64,000 bases of DNA from Rhizobium sp. P32RR-XVIII (lineage in GTDB: Bacteria; Pseudomonadota; Alphaproteobacteria; Rhizobiales; Rhizobiaceae), in assembly GCF_012641395.1 (NCBI RefSeq), contig NZ_JABAIH010000005.1:186001-250000 (forward strand), read 5' to 3'. Below, one piece after another: positions 17,118 through 25,640 of the stretch. Made by a program: the position numbers and the translations under genes. Each line of letters begins with the position of its first letter. Position 1 is the first letter of the stretch. The notes under the pieces are model-generated. The model ran no database searches. It saw only the letters and a program-made list of their open reading frames with translations, and was not told the DNA's origin.

Positions 17118-17888
17118 TCAGGCGAAGACGCACTCGATCTGGCCCAGCGGCCCGAAGTCGGCAGCCAGATGCTGCCCGGCCCACACCTGAAGGATTGTCG
17201 TGCACGACCCCGTCGCCACGACGTCGTTTGTCTGGAGCTGCCTGCCATTCGCCGATAGCTCACCTGCCAGCCAGGCGAGCGCATTCAGCGGGTTGCCCAT
17301 GACCGATGCCGACCTTCCGGAAAAGACCGTCTGTTTAAACAGGAAGGTCGTGACTTCGAGGTCCGCGAGCTCGGCGGGTGGAAGCGCCCCGGAATGGTCG
17401 CCGCAGATGGTTGCGACATGGAGGCCGAAGTCGGCGATCGCCGCGTTGTCTCCATAGAAGACCCGCCGTGTCCGCCGGCCGATAATGCCGATCGCCGGGC
17501 GGCATGTGAGGACGGCGTCGGCTGCGCTCGCGAGATTGATCGGCTCGCCGGCATCCGGAAAGGGCCTGAGCATCGTAAAGACCAACTCGCACTGTACGCC
17601 GATGGTTCCCGGCGGGAGCCGGAATTCCTTTACACCTGCAAGCAGCGCGGAAGCCGGAATTTCGGAATAGATCGGCCCTGCAAGGCCGAGGGTCCGGCGT
17701 GAGACGTCACTCGTCCCGACGATCGCATAACCCTTGCGTTCGAAGCCGAGCGCATTCTGCGCCGTCGCCTGAATGTCGTAAGCCTCGCGATCGGAGGAAA
17801 TCAGGTCGAGCGGCAGATCGCAGAGCCCGTCATGCCGACGGCTTTTTGCAAGGATATCTGCCGTGACGTCCTTGAGTTCGAAGTACAT
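17118..17888 (-). CDS. 2-keto-4-pentenoate hydratase / fumarylacetoacetase-fold protein
   Basis: A 256-residue protein of the MhpD/2-oxopent-4-enoate hydratase group, which acts on 2-hydroxydienoic acids in meta-cleavage catabolism or on related acids. Family landmarks are an N-terminal helical region ending YDIQATAQNALG, GVQCELVFTMLRPFP with the conserved Glu, and the late MGNPLNALAWLAGEL and VVATGSCTTI segments. The ATG at 17888 is preceded by GGAG at nine bases and matches the family start. It leads an operon with two mini-genes. No aromatic-degradation genes are nearby, so the pathway is unknown. Confidence 0.8.
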   Translation of the reverse strand: MYFELKDVTADILAKSRRHDGLCDLPLDLISSDREAYDIQATAQNALGFERKGYAIVGTSDVSRRTLGLAGPIYSEIPASALLAGVKEFRLPPGTIGVQCELVFTMLRPFPDAGEPINLASAADAVLTCRPAIGIIGRRTRRVFYGDNAAIADFGLHVATICGDHSGALPPAELADLEVTTFLFKQTVFSGRSASVMGNPLNALAWLAGELSANGRQLQTNDVVATGSCTTILQVWAGQHLAADFGPLGQIECVFA

Positions 17889-18126
17889 CTCCGTGCTCCA
17901 TATCGTTGGCCTTGACTCTGCCAACAAAAATGGCCCGGGGCGCGTAGGCATTCCATTCGTGGATCACAGCTAAGAAATCAAAATCTCATAGTGGTTGCGG
18001 GTCCTTGCCGTCTTGCCGGGCGGCTGAAACAGAAAAAACCGGCGAGATTGAGATGGACCTCCCGACAGAGCCGCCGCTCCAACCGTGCGGTGCGCAGGGG
18101 ACTGGGCGAGACTTCGGACGGATAAA

Positions 18127-18900
18127 TTACGTCCGCTCGGGCTCGAACAGAAAGTTGATGATCTCGGGTGTCGCGAGAGCTGCGGCAAATGATTCCGGAG
18201 TATTGAGCGCCTCGAGCTTTCCGAGGTTCACCGACATGCAGCGGTAGCCGAGCGATCGAAGCTCCTCGAAGATCTTCACGCCGTCGACGCCGTGCCGCGT
18301 TTCGATCTCAATGAACAAGATCGGCCGATGGTCACGCAGGACAGTTTCGCTTCCAGCGAGAACCGCATCCTCGTGTCCCTCTACGTCGATTTTCAGAAAT
18401 GAAATCTTGCCCTTCGCCAGTTTCGCCAGCGCGTCAACGGTAACGACGGGAACGGTGAACTCGGTAAGCTCTACGGGCTCGCCGCCGGTGTGGAAAAGCG
18501 CAGCATCGCCCCGTTTGGCGATGCTTCCCAAGCCGTGGAGCTGGATCCCATCCTTTCGTTTGGGAACGGTCATCACGGCGACAGAATTCCCACTCCCACA
18601 TGCAGCGCAGACCACCCGTACGTTCTCAGGAAGTGCACGCTGCAAGAAACGGGCGCGCTCGATATTGGGCTCGACGGAGACGACTTCGGCGAACATCGAT
18701 GAGAGCGGCAGGCTGAACAGGCCGGAGTTCGCGCCGATGTCAAACGCCGTATCAGTTGCCGAAATACCCCGGGAGGACAGGTAATTCACAAGTGTAGCCA
18801 CCTCCGAGAGACTGCCAGGGTGGAATTGGCGCTTGACACGAAGATTAACTGACATGCGAGGATTTATTCTGTCGATCAACTCGATAGCAATACTGCGCAT
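18127..18900 (-). CDS. FkbM family methyltransferase
   Basis: A 257-residue SAM-dependent O-methyltransferase of the FkbM type, often acting on sugars in surface polysaccharides. The SAM-binding loop is FDIGANSGLFSLPL (about residues 52-65), with VVSVEPN at the end of strand two. The FkbM hallmark FLKIDVEGHEDAVLAG lies near residues 168-183. The ATG at 18900 begins two bases after the stop of a small membrane-protein gene that carries its AAGGGAGC ribosome site, so the two are coupled. Codons and base use look more AT-rich than neighbours, hinting at acquisition. Acceptor unknown. Confidence 0.85.
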   Translation of the reverse strand: MRSIAIELIDRINPRMSVNLRVKRQFHPGSLSEVATLVNYLSSRGISATDTAFDIGANSGLFSLPLSSMFAEVVSVEPNIERARFLQRALPENVRVVCAACGSGNSVAVMTVPKRKDGIQLHGLGSIAKRGDAALFHTGGEPVELTEFTVPVVTVDALAKLAKGKISFLKIDVEGHEDAVLAGSETVLRDHRPILFIEIETRHGVDGVKIFEELRSLGYRCMSVNLGKLEALNTPESFAAALATPEIINFLFEPERT

Positions 18901-18901
18901 A

Positions 18902-19093
18902 CTAGCTCCCTTGAACGTCGAAAATCACGTTGCCAGTGTCCAATGCGAAGCCACTTATCTTATATTCGCATAATGTCATTAATAATAGACCAGCAGTATA
19001 AATCGCTGCGAACAATATGTGGGCTACTTTAATATCATAATGCAATAGGTCTCTCGAAAGACCACGTATTTCTACGGTTTCATCATCGTTCAT
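18902..19093 (-). CDS. Small single-helix membrane protein upstream of FkbM
   Basis: A 63-residue protein with one confident membrane helix (about residues 23-43, VAHILFAAIYTAGLLLMTL). It is not assigned to a family. Its own ribosome site is poor. Its end carries the Shine-Dalgarno for the FkbM methyltransferase, supporting a shared transcript. The DNA is clearly more AT-rich than the chromosome average in this window. It could be a membrane anchor or partner for FkbM, or a leader ORF; both are inference. Confidence 0.5.
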   Translation of the reverse strand: MNDDETVEIRGLSRDLLHYDIKVAHILFAAIYTAGLLLMTLCEYKISGFALDTGNVIFDVQGS

Positions 19094-19141
19094 GATAAGA
19101 TTCTTTGTCGGCTTGCTGCCGATGAACCCAAGGGGGCGGCG

Positions 19142-19864
19142 ATGAGAAGGACGCTGCTTTGCATCACTTCAGCGCTTGTTTTGACCGCGAGCGCGGCGGC
19201 TCAAGCAAGCGCCTGCTCGGACATCGCGCTCGTTCTCGCGGTAGATGGCTCCGACAGCATCGATGATGCCGAATATGGATTTCAGAAAGCTGCGATTTCC
19301 GCCGCGTTCCGCGACAAGGCGGTGATTTCAACCTTGCGGGAGGCAGGGGTCGTGGCGGTTTCAGCCGTTTTCTGGGGGGACGCCAGAGCAGGGACACAGG
19401 CGCTCGGGTGGTTCGTTATCGATGATGGTGACGACGCGGAGGGTTTCGCACGCGAAATAGACAACAATCAGCGTGCGGTCTTCGGAAATACCGACATAGG
19501 CAACGGCATCTGGTCAGCGCTCACCATGCTTTCGGATCCGAACGCATGTGCCCGCAAACTGATTGTCGACATCTCTGGTGACGGCAGGGAGACACTGGGA
19601 CCGAAACGGCCGCGTGTGATCTCGCTCTATCAAGCACGCAGGCGCGCCGAGCAAATGGATGCAAGGATCAATGCTCTGGTCGTCTCCGACGATTTGGGGG
19701 ACCTGGCCAGCTATTACGCCAGGAAGGTGATCCTCGGGGCCGATGCGTTCGTCATGCATGTGAAGAATTATGGGGATTACTCTGCCGCCCTTAAAAAGAA
19801 ACTGATAAGGGAACTCGCGTCCGATGATGCTGTGGACAGCCGGTTCCACGCAAGCGCTGAATAG
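19142..19864 (+). CDS. DUF1194 exported von Willebrand A-like protein
   Basis: A 240-residue protein with an N-terminal signal peptide (residues 1-24, ending AQASA) and a DUF1194 domain, a vWA-like fold common in rhizobia. The MIDAS-type metal motif is VDGSDSID near residues 34-41. Further features are FGNTDIGNGIWSAL and KLIVDISGDGRE, the latter with the third MIDAS Asp. Such domains usually mediate metal-dependent protein binding; no partner is known. It is divergent from the small membrane gene and FkbM with only 48 bp between, so their promoters overlap. Confidence 0.85.
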   Translation: MRRTLLCITSALVLTASAAAQASACSDIALVLAVDGSDSIDDAEYGFQKAAISAAFRDKAVISTLREAGVVAVSAVFWGDARAGTQALGWFVIDDGDDAEGFAREIDNNQRAVFGNTDIGNGIWSALTMLSDPNACARKLIVDISGDGRETLGPKRPRVISLYQARRRAEQMDARINALVVSDDLGDLASYYARKVILGADAFVMHVKNYGDYSAALKKKLIRELASDDAVDSRFHASAE

Positions 19865-20036
19865 CGGCGCCAGGCGCAGTGGAGGCTAGACGGGGCGGGA
19901 CTTGCATTTCGCCAGTCAAAAATGTGTAGCTGAGGGCATCTAAAAGGTCTCTGAACGGCAGTCGGCCGGCGTGGGCTCCAAGGCGCGCGGATCGAGCCGA
20001 TGGCGAAGCAGACGGACATATGTGGGGGGACGATTT

Positions 20037-20420
20037 ATGTATTATGCCATTCTGGCCTATCACGCAGCGGGCGTGGTCGAATCCTGGACCGAGGAGGAGG
20101 ATGCGGCGCTGATGACCGACCTGCTCAAGGTCAACGATCGCCTCGTCCAGGAGAAATCCCTGGGACCGGCCGCACGGCTTGGACCCACGGATCGCGCCGT
20201 CACCTTGCGCGGGAAGGGCGACGGGATGGTGACCGACGGCCCGTTTGCCGAAACCAAGGAACAATTGCTCGGCTTCTACGTCGTGGATTTTCCGACGCTC
20301 GAGGAAGCCGTCGCGGCAGCGCGTGAGTTGCGTCGCGCCAACCCGACAGCCGTCTATGAAATCAGGCCGATTTCACTCTACCTACCCGGCGCGGCTCTGG
20401 ACTCCAGGGATGATGGCTAG
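20037..20420 (+). CDS. YciI/DGPF-domain family protein
   Basis: A 127-residue protein of the YCII-related (DGPF) group. It opens MYYAILAYHA, has the central DRAVTLRGKGDGMVTDGPFAETKE with the name-giving DGPF motif, and then FYVVDFPTLEEAVAAA. These small dimeric ferredoxin-like-fold proteins often occur beside ECF sigma factors. No sigma gene is adjacent here. The ATG at 20037 follows a GGGGGGA site. Function unknown. Confidence 0.85.
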   Translation: MYYAILAYHAAGVVESWTEEEDAALMTDLLKVNDRLVQEKSLGPAARLGPTDRAVTLRGKGDGMVTDGPFAETKEQLLGFYVVDFPTLEEAVAAARELRRANPTAVYEIRPISLYLPGAALDSRDDG

Positions 20421-20535
20421 CAGGCCTTTCGCAACGTGATGTAACGGCGAGAACGAGCGTCGCCCGGATCTGTCGGCTGCATGATGAGGCCAAGGGATCG
20501 GGTTCCCTGCTCGCTTCGACGCGCACGAGATCCTT

Positions 20536-21978
20536 CTACTGCTGGTTCAACCCGGTATCCTTGTGCGCGTCCATGCACGCAACCAGCAACGAGTAGGCGA
20601 CGTAGTATTTGTAGATGTTGCTGACGTACTGGACGGTTTCCCGCCCGACGATCTCGGATGCCGCGTTTTCCACGTTTCCGAACCAGACGTCGGGGTCGAG
20701 GCCCATGATCTTTGCCTTTTCGCGGAACCTCCGCAGGTTTCCGGGGCCGGCATTGTAGGCAGCGAAAGCGAACAGTTGGCGATCCTTCACATCGAGTTCC
20801 TGATCGTCGATATAGGTGTCGATCAGGTGACGGAGGTATTTGGCCCCCGCCTCGACATTGCGGTCGGGATCCTTGTCTATTCCGGTGATGGCGATGACCT
20901 TGTCCATGGCCGTCGACGGCAGCATCTGCATGACGCCAACTGCGCCACGCGGCGAGCGCTTGGACTGGTCGAGTTGCGATTCCTGATAGCCCTGGGCCAT
21001 CAGCATCAGGTAGTCGAATGAGTAGGTGCCGCCGTATTTGCGAAAGATTTCGACCAGCCGCTGAAATCGTTCCACGTCCGTTGGGGAATAGGCGCGCTTT
21101 ACGATCTTGTCCTGCTTGAAATAGGTGTTGCGGAGGATGTTTCCGAACGTTGTGCCGATCTTGTGTGTCGCCACGAAATCGTTGAGCTCTTTTTTCAGTT
21201 CGGGGCTGTCCTTGCGGATCGCCCAGGCAATCTTTCCTCCGGACGCCAGGACGACATCGTGGTTCACCTTTATCCCGGCGAAGACATGCGACCAGATATC
21301 GGCCTTGTACGCATCGACGGTGGTGAACGGCAAAAGCTCGGCGTTGACCATCTCCATCAGGTCCTCATCTTCGAGGCTTTCATCCATCAGGTCGAGGGCA
21401 ATCTGGGGCTTGTTCTGTTCGGCCAACGTCTTGTTTCGCTCCGACAGATGCTCGTAGTAGCTGCTCGATGCGCGGACGGCGACGTGCTTGCCGCCTAGGT
21501 CGTCGATGCTGGCGATTGCCGGACTGTTGGGGGCGGAGACAAGAACCTCTTCGGCATTTTTGTATAGAGGATCGGCGAAATCGACCTGCTTCAGCCGTTC
21601 GTCGGTGACCGTCAGGTTTGCCATGACGATGTCCCCATAGCCGTCGTTCAGCGCACTCAGCAGCTTGTCTCGCGGTGTAGGGACGAAGACGACGTGGATG
21701 TGCTCGATCTGCTTCTTGCGACCCCGGTTCAGGTACTTTTCCAACTCCAGCCCGAACACGACCGCAGTTCCGAACTGACGTCCCTTGTCGACGAAATAGA
21801 TCGTCTTGCTGAAAGGCACCAGGACCCGAACGATGCGTCGCTCCTTCATCGCATTCAGATCGAGGATATGCTTTTCGATCAACTGGGGCCCATCCTCGGC
21901 GGCGACCGCAGGCAGTATGACGCCTGTTGATGTTGTTATGGCGACGAGCAGAAACAAAGCGTACGTGTACACCCGCAT
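20536..21978 (-). CDS. MltF-like membrane-bound lytic murein transglycosylase
   Basis: A 480-residue exported enzyme expected to cleave peptidoglycan between MurNAc and GlcNAc. Domains in order: signal peptide (1-27, ending PAVAA); a periplasmic solute-binding-type domain (about 45-280, with GYGDIVMANLTVTDERLKQVDF and VAVRASSSYYEHL); and a C-terminal SLT lysozyme-like domain (about 320-450). The catalytic Glu is near residue 333 in QGYQESQLDQ, followed by GAVGVMQMLPSTA and AAYNAGPGN, both SLT signatures. Length is typical of MltF. It is transcribed toward the YciI gene as a single gene. Confidence 0.9.
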   Translation of the reverse strand: MRVYTYALFLLVAITTSTGVILPAVAAEDGPQLIEKHILDLNAMKERRIVRVLVPFSKTIYFVDKGRQFGTAVVFGLELEKYLNRGRKKQIEHIHVVFVPTPRDKLLSALNDGYGDIVMANLTVTDERLKQVDFADPLYKNAEEVLVSAPNSPAIASIDDLGGKHVAVRASSSYYEHLSERNKTLAEQNKPQIALDLMDESLEDEDLMEMVNAELLPFTTVDAYKADIWSHVFAGIKVNHDVVLASGGKIAWAIRKDSPELKKELNDFVATHKIGTTFGNILRNTYFKQDKIVKRAYSPTDVERFQRLVEIFRKYGGTYSFDYLMLMAQGYQESQLDQSKRSPRGAVGVMQMLPSTAMDKVIAITGIDKDPDRNVEAGAKYLRHLIDTYIDDQELDVKDRQLFAFAAYNAGPGNLRRFREKAKIMGLDPDVWFGNVENAASEIVGRETVQYVSNIYKYYVAYSLLVACMDAHKDTGLNQQ

Positions 21979-22032
21979 GTTGCGCCTCTCCAGCTTCGCG
22001 TAGCGACCGGACTTAGTTTACGCCTGGATCGT

Positions 22033-23252
22033 TCAGACGAGCAGCAGCTTCTTCAAGACCGAGAACACTTCCTTGTACGGCAGCTTGGTCGCGCCGGCGG
22101 CTGCGAATGGAACAAGCGCTGCTGCGGCCACCGGCAGAACCACACCGCGGTTGATCAGCATCGACGACAGTTTGCGCGTCTGATCATATTGCTTTGTCAG
22201 GTCGAGAGCTTCGATCGGCTGCTCGGCTTCCTGCGGATCCGGTGCAACGATGTTGCTGCCGACCAACTTGCGCTCTGCCGCCCGCTGCTGGACGGTCGCC
22301 CGGGCCGACAACGTCAGCAGCGTCTTGCTCTTGAGATCGGCAAGCGGTTTCGAAAAGGCTGAAAGCGGATAGGCGAAAAAGGCAATCACAATGATCAGCC
22401 ATGCAGCCATTGTTGTCGTCAGCGTCGCTGTCGAAAGTCCGCCCTGCATCAGATGTTTGGCTACCGCTGCGGCTATGCCGCTGCTGACGCCAAACACAAA
22501 CAGCACGTATGCGTTCGGATACTCGGCCAGGAACGAAAGGCCACCTTTCCCGTCAGGATGCGTCGCCACCAGACGCAGTTCGAGGCGCGCGATGCGGCGG
22601 AGCATATTCGCCCAGACAAGGTGGCGCCAGCAGCCTCGCAGAAACAAAAATACGAACATCGGAATGCTGACGAACACGCCCCACCACCCAGCGGCCGTCA
22701 GCCTGCTGGACTCAGGAGAGACGGTCGCGGACCATGTCGAGATCGCAGCCTGATTGAAGTTTGCATAGGCGAAGAGGGCCGCAACCGCGGCAAGTAACAG
22801 ACAAACCAGCTCGGCCGTCCCGGAGTCGCGTTGTCGAAGGGCGCGAGCGACGTGGGCCGCAGCGGCCTCCATTGACGCAGGAGCAATCAGCGGTGCCCGG
22901 GCGAACTGTCCCAACTTTAGTTTCAGCCCGGTTTCGACATGCTGCTCGGCCAATACAAAGGCGGCAATGCCAAGGAAAAACGGGTCCATGGACCGGGATC
23001 GGACAGGTAGCGCCATACACTTGGAGTTTCCGAAAACACCGTTGGCAGCGTCAGGACCAGAGGGACACCCCAGGCGATCGCCACGAACAGGACCGCTCTC
23101 CTGCCACTCTTGAGGCTGCTCTCATGCAACAAATTCATTCGCCGCTGCAGGTCGAAGAATGGCCCGCCATGCGCTGCAAGGAAATCCAGATGCGGCTCGG
23201 CCGATGAGGGCGCCCCAGCCGTCGATGCCGTGACCTGTGTTTCGCCACCCAT
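22033..23252 (-). pseudogene. Multi-helix membrane protein interrupted by a one-base frameshift
   Basis: Two frames join into one membrane protein of about 405 residues. The first, from the ATG at 23252 (GAGGGG upstream), gives HLDFLAAHGGPFFDLQRRM, then a helix VLFVAIAWGVPLVLTLP and VWRYLSDPGPWTR. The second continues FFLGIAAFVLAEQHVE through four more helices. The break is in the A-run 22976-22980 (T-run on the coding strand): one more T would restore WTRFFLGIAAF. The family looks like a conserved unnamed bacterial membrane protein. It may be a true decayed gene or a homopolymer error. Confidence 0.7.
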
Positions 23253-23574
23253 GTCACTCACCCCTCTGTGACCATCGACAGTCTCCACGAGCACGCAATC
23301 CTGCCCAGGCATTGCGGCAAGCACGCCGAATGTCGAACAACCAAGGCATCAGATTTCGTGCAATAGCGGAAGTACGTTACGGTAAATCGCAGTGTAAACG
23401 CGCCCATGAACGCCCCTTTCAGGCCCTGAGATATTTCAGCCGCACCGGTCATGGCCCTGGAGGAAGTACGGGTTGTCACTGGTCGGTGAATTGATTTGCC
23501 AGGCAATCCTTGCGGGTAGATATTGATCGCAGCAGTCTTGGGAGAGACTTGCCTGCGAACAGAGGGAGGGCCTC

Positions 23575-25326
23575 ATGAAGATTCGTGATCTCCTGCAAAC
23601 TGCAGCTTTGCCCACGTTGGCGATCGCCGGTCTGGGGGCTGGTGCGGCGGTAGCCGCGTTCAGCACGACTGGAACCAAAACGCCGGCGGAAATTTCCGCA
23701 GCCCCGCATTGTGTCCTGGTCGCCGCCATTCCAGCCCAAGTTCTGGAGGCGATGAAGACATACGAGGAGGCGGAACCGCAACTGTGGACCGATCTCGGTT
23801 CGATGACCTATCCGATCACCACGAAAAGCGCGGATGCCCAGAGCTACTTCAACCAGGGCCTCAGGATGGCCGTCAATTTCAACCATGCGGAAGCGAGACG
23901 CGCTTTCCGCATGGCGCAACGCCTGGACCCGGATTGCGCCATGTGCTTCCTGGGTGAGGCGCTGGTGCTCGGACCGAACATCAACGTGCCGATGGACCCG
24001 GCGGCGAACGCGCCCGCCATCGCCGCGCTGAAAAAGGCGCAAAGCCTCGCCGCCGGAGCGAGCGAGAAAGAACAGGATTTGATCAAGGCGGTGGCTACCC
24101 GCTATTCGGAGGATCCAGCGGCAGAACGGCCACAACTCGACGCTGCCTTCGCAGACGCAACAGCTGCCCTGTCGGACAAGTATCCGGATGATCTCGATCT
24201 AGCGTTGCTTGCCGCCGAGGCGGGAATGGACACGCAGCGCTGGGATTATTGGCAGCCGGGCGGCAAGGAGCCGAAAGGGCGGGCAGCCGATATCCAGAAG
24301 CGCCTGGAAGGAGTCCTTGCCAAGGCCCCCGACAACCCCTGGGCGATCCACCTCTATATCCATCTCGTTGAGGCATCGGACCGGCCGGAGCGCGCCGAAC
24401 CCTACGCCGAACGGCTCGCCGCCTTGATGCCGGGCGCAGGACACATCGTCCACATGCCGAGCCACATCTACTATCGGGTCGGCCGCTACGTCGATGCCTT
24501 CGAGACCAACAAGACGGCCTCAAAGGTCGACGAGGCCTATATCTCGCAGACGCACGCGATGGGCGCGTATCCGCTTGCCTACTACGCCCACAATATCCAC
24601 TTCGTGCTGGTGTCGGCTCAACTGCTCGGCGATAAGCAGACCGTGCTCGCCGAGGCCGACAAGCTCGATAAATGGCTGAGCAACGACATCGTCGCCGAGA
24701 TACCTTTCGTTCAGCCGCTCAAGGCCGCTCCGTACTTCGCCCGGCTGCAGTATACCGATCCGGAGACGGTTCTGGCGATGCCCGAGCCAACTGGCGCACC
24801 GCCCTATGTGATGGCGATGTGGCACTACGCGAGAGGGGTCTCTTTGGCCGGGAAGGATGCCGCCGCCGCTCGCTTGGAGGCCGATGCCATCCAGCGTATC
24901 GCAGACGAGAGCGACTGGTCGGCGCTGGACGCCTGGAACATTCCCGTCCGGCCCGTACTCGACGTGGCGCAGCGCGTGGTCCTGGCGCGCGTCGCGCAGG
25001 CGAGTGGCGACAACAGCGCCGCAATCGAGCGTTGGCGCGAGGCGGCCGACGCCCAGGACGTCATCCCCTATATGGAACCGCCCTACTGGTATTACCCGGT
25101 CAGGCAGTCGCTCGGCGCAGCTCTCCTGAAAGGCGGCAAGCCCGAAGAAGCCGAGAAGGAGTTCAATGCGGCACTCGAACGCTCTCGAGGCAGTGCCTGG
25201 GTGCTCTACGGTCTTGAGCAAGCGGCCAAAGCCAACGGCGATACGGCTGCCGAGAGCAAGGCTGCCGCGGAACGCGCGAAGGCTTGGCGCGGCAGTCCCG
25301 ACATGTTGAACCTGGAGCGGCTGTAG
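23575..25326 (+). CDS. TPR-repeat protein with N-terminal signal/anchor
   Basis: A 583-residue protein with a hydrophobic N-terminus (residues 8-29), probably a signal or membrane anchor, followed by tetratricopeptide-like helices. Recognisable stretches are AQSYFNQGLRMAVNFNHAEARRAFRMA with CAMCFLGEAL, HMPSHIYYRVGRYVDAFETN, and a C-terminal canonical TPR, LKGGKPEEAEKEFNAALE. Similar proteins occur in many proteobacteria without assigned function; the plan suggests an exported scaffold. The ATG at 23575 follows GAGGGAGGG. It is monocistronic as far as can be seen. Confidence 0.75.
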   Translation: MKIRDLLQTAALPTLAIAGLGAGAAVAAFSTTGTKTPAEISAAPHCVLVAAIPAQVLEAMKTYEEAEPQLWTDLGSMTYPITTKSADAQSYFNQGLRMAVNFNHAEARRAFRMAQRLDPDCAMCFLGEALVLGPNINVPMDPAANAPAIAALKKAQSLAAGASEKEQDLIKAVATRYSEDPAAERPQLDAAFADATAALSDKYPDDLDLALLAAEAGMDTQRWDYWQPGGKEPKGRAADIQKRLEGVLAKAPDNPWAIHLYIHLVEASDRPERAEPYAERLAALMPGAGHIVHMPSHIYYRVGRYVDAFETNKTASKVDEAYISQTHAMGAYPLAYYAHNIHFVLVSAQLLGDKQTVLAEADKLDKWLSNDIVAEIPFVQPLKAAPYFARLQYTDPETVLAMPEPTGAPPYVMAMWHYARGVSLAGKDAAAARLEADAIQRIADESDWSALDAWNIPVRPVLDVAQRVVLARVAQASGDNSAAIERWREAADAQDVIPYMEPPYWYYPVRQSLGAALLKGGKPEEAEKEFNAALERSRGSAWVLYGLEQAAKANGDTAAESKAAAERAKAWRGSPDMLNLERL

Positions 25327-25638
25327 CGCCTCCTGCCGCCGCTTCGAGCTGGCGCATCGAAGCGGCGGCGGAGAACTTGGGGCGAGCATTGGCGCGTGGG
25401 CCGTCCGACCTGTCGACTCGGCGCCGACGCCCCAGAGCTTTTGCGAGTTTTCCGCGCCATCGCGGCCTGAACCTCCACAGTTCCGCTTAGTAAAAGAGAG
25501 TCTGCAACGGGCTCGCTAATAGCCGATGTCCTAGAGACGTCTTTCCGCGCAAAAGCAGGCTCGCTGTCCCTTAGAGGGTTGATGTGGGCTCGCTACCTTC
25601 ATATTAAGTATTCGAAGGCTTGAAGGGATGGCGAATAC
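25327..25638. other. Intergenic region with short GGCTCGCT repeats
   Basis: A 312-bp gap without a supported gene. The octamer GGCTCGCT occurs three times in direct orientation (25510, 25558, 25587). The last 33 bp form part of a perfect inverted repeat over the next gene's start. Base composition drops toward AT near the end. Confidence 0.5.
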
Positions 25639-25640
25639 TT
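25606..25640. promoter_or_regulatory. Perfect 9-bp inverted repeat enclosing the ribosome site and start codon
   Basis: AAGTATTCG at 25606-25614 pairs with CGAATACTT at 25632-25640, with a 17-nt spacer that contains GAAGGGATGG. The TTG start of the following gene begins at 25639, inside the right arm. As RNA this would form a hairpin holding the ribosome site in its loop; as DNA it could be an operator for autoregulation. Confidence 0.6.
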
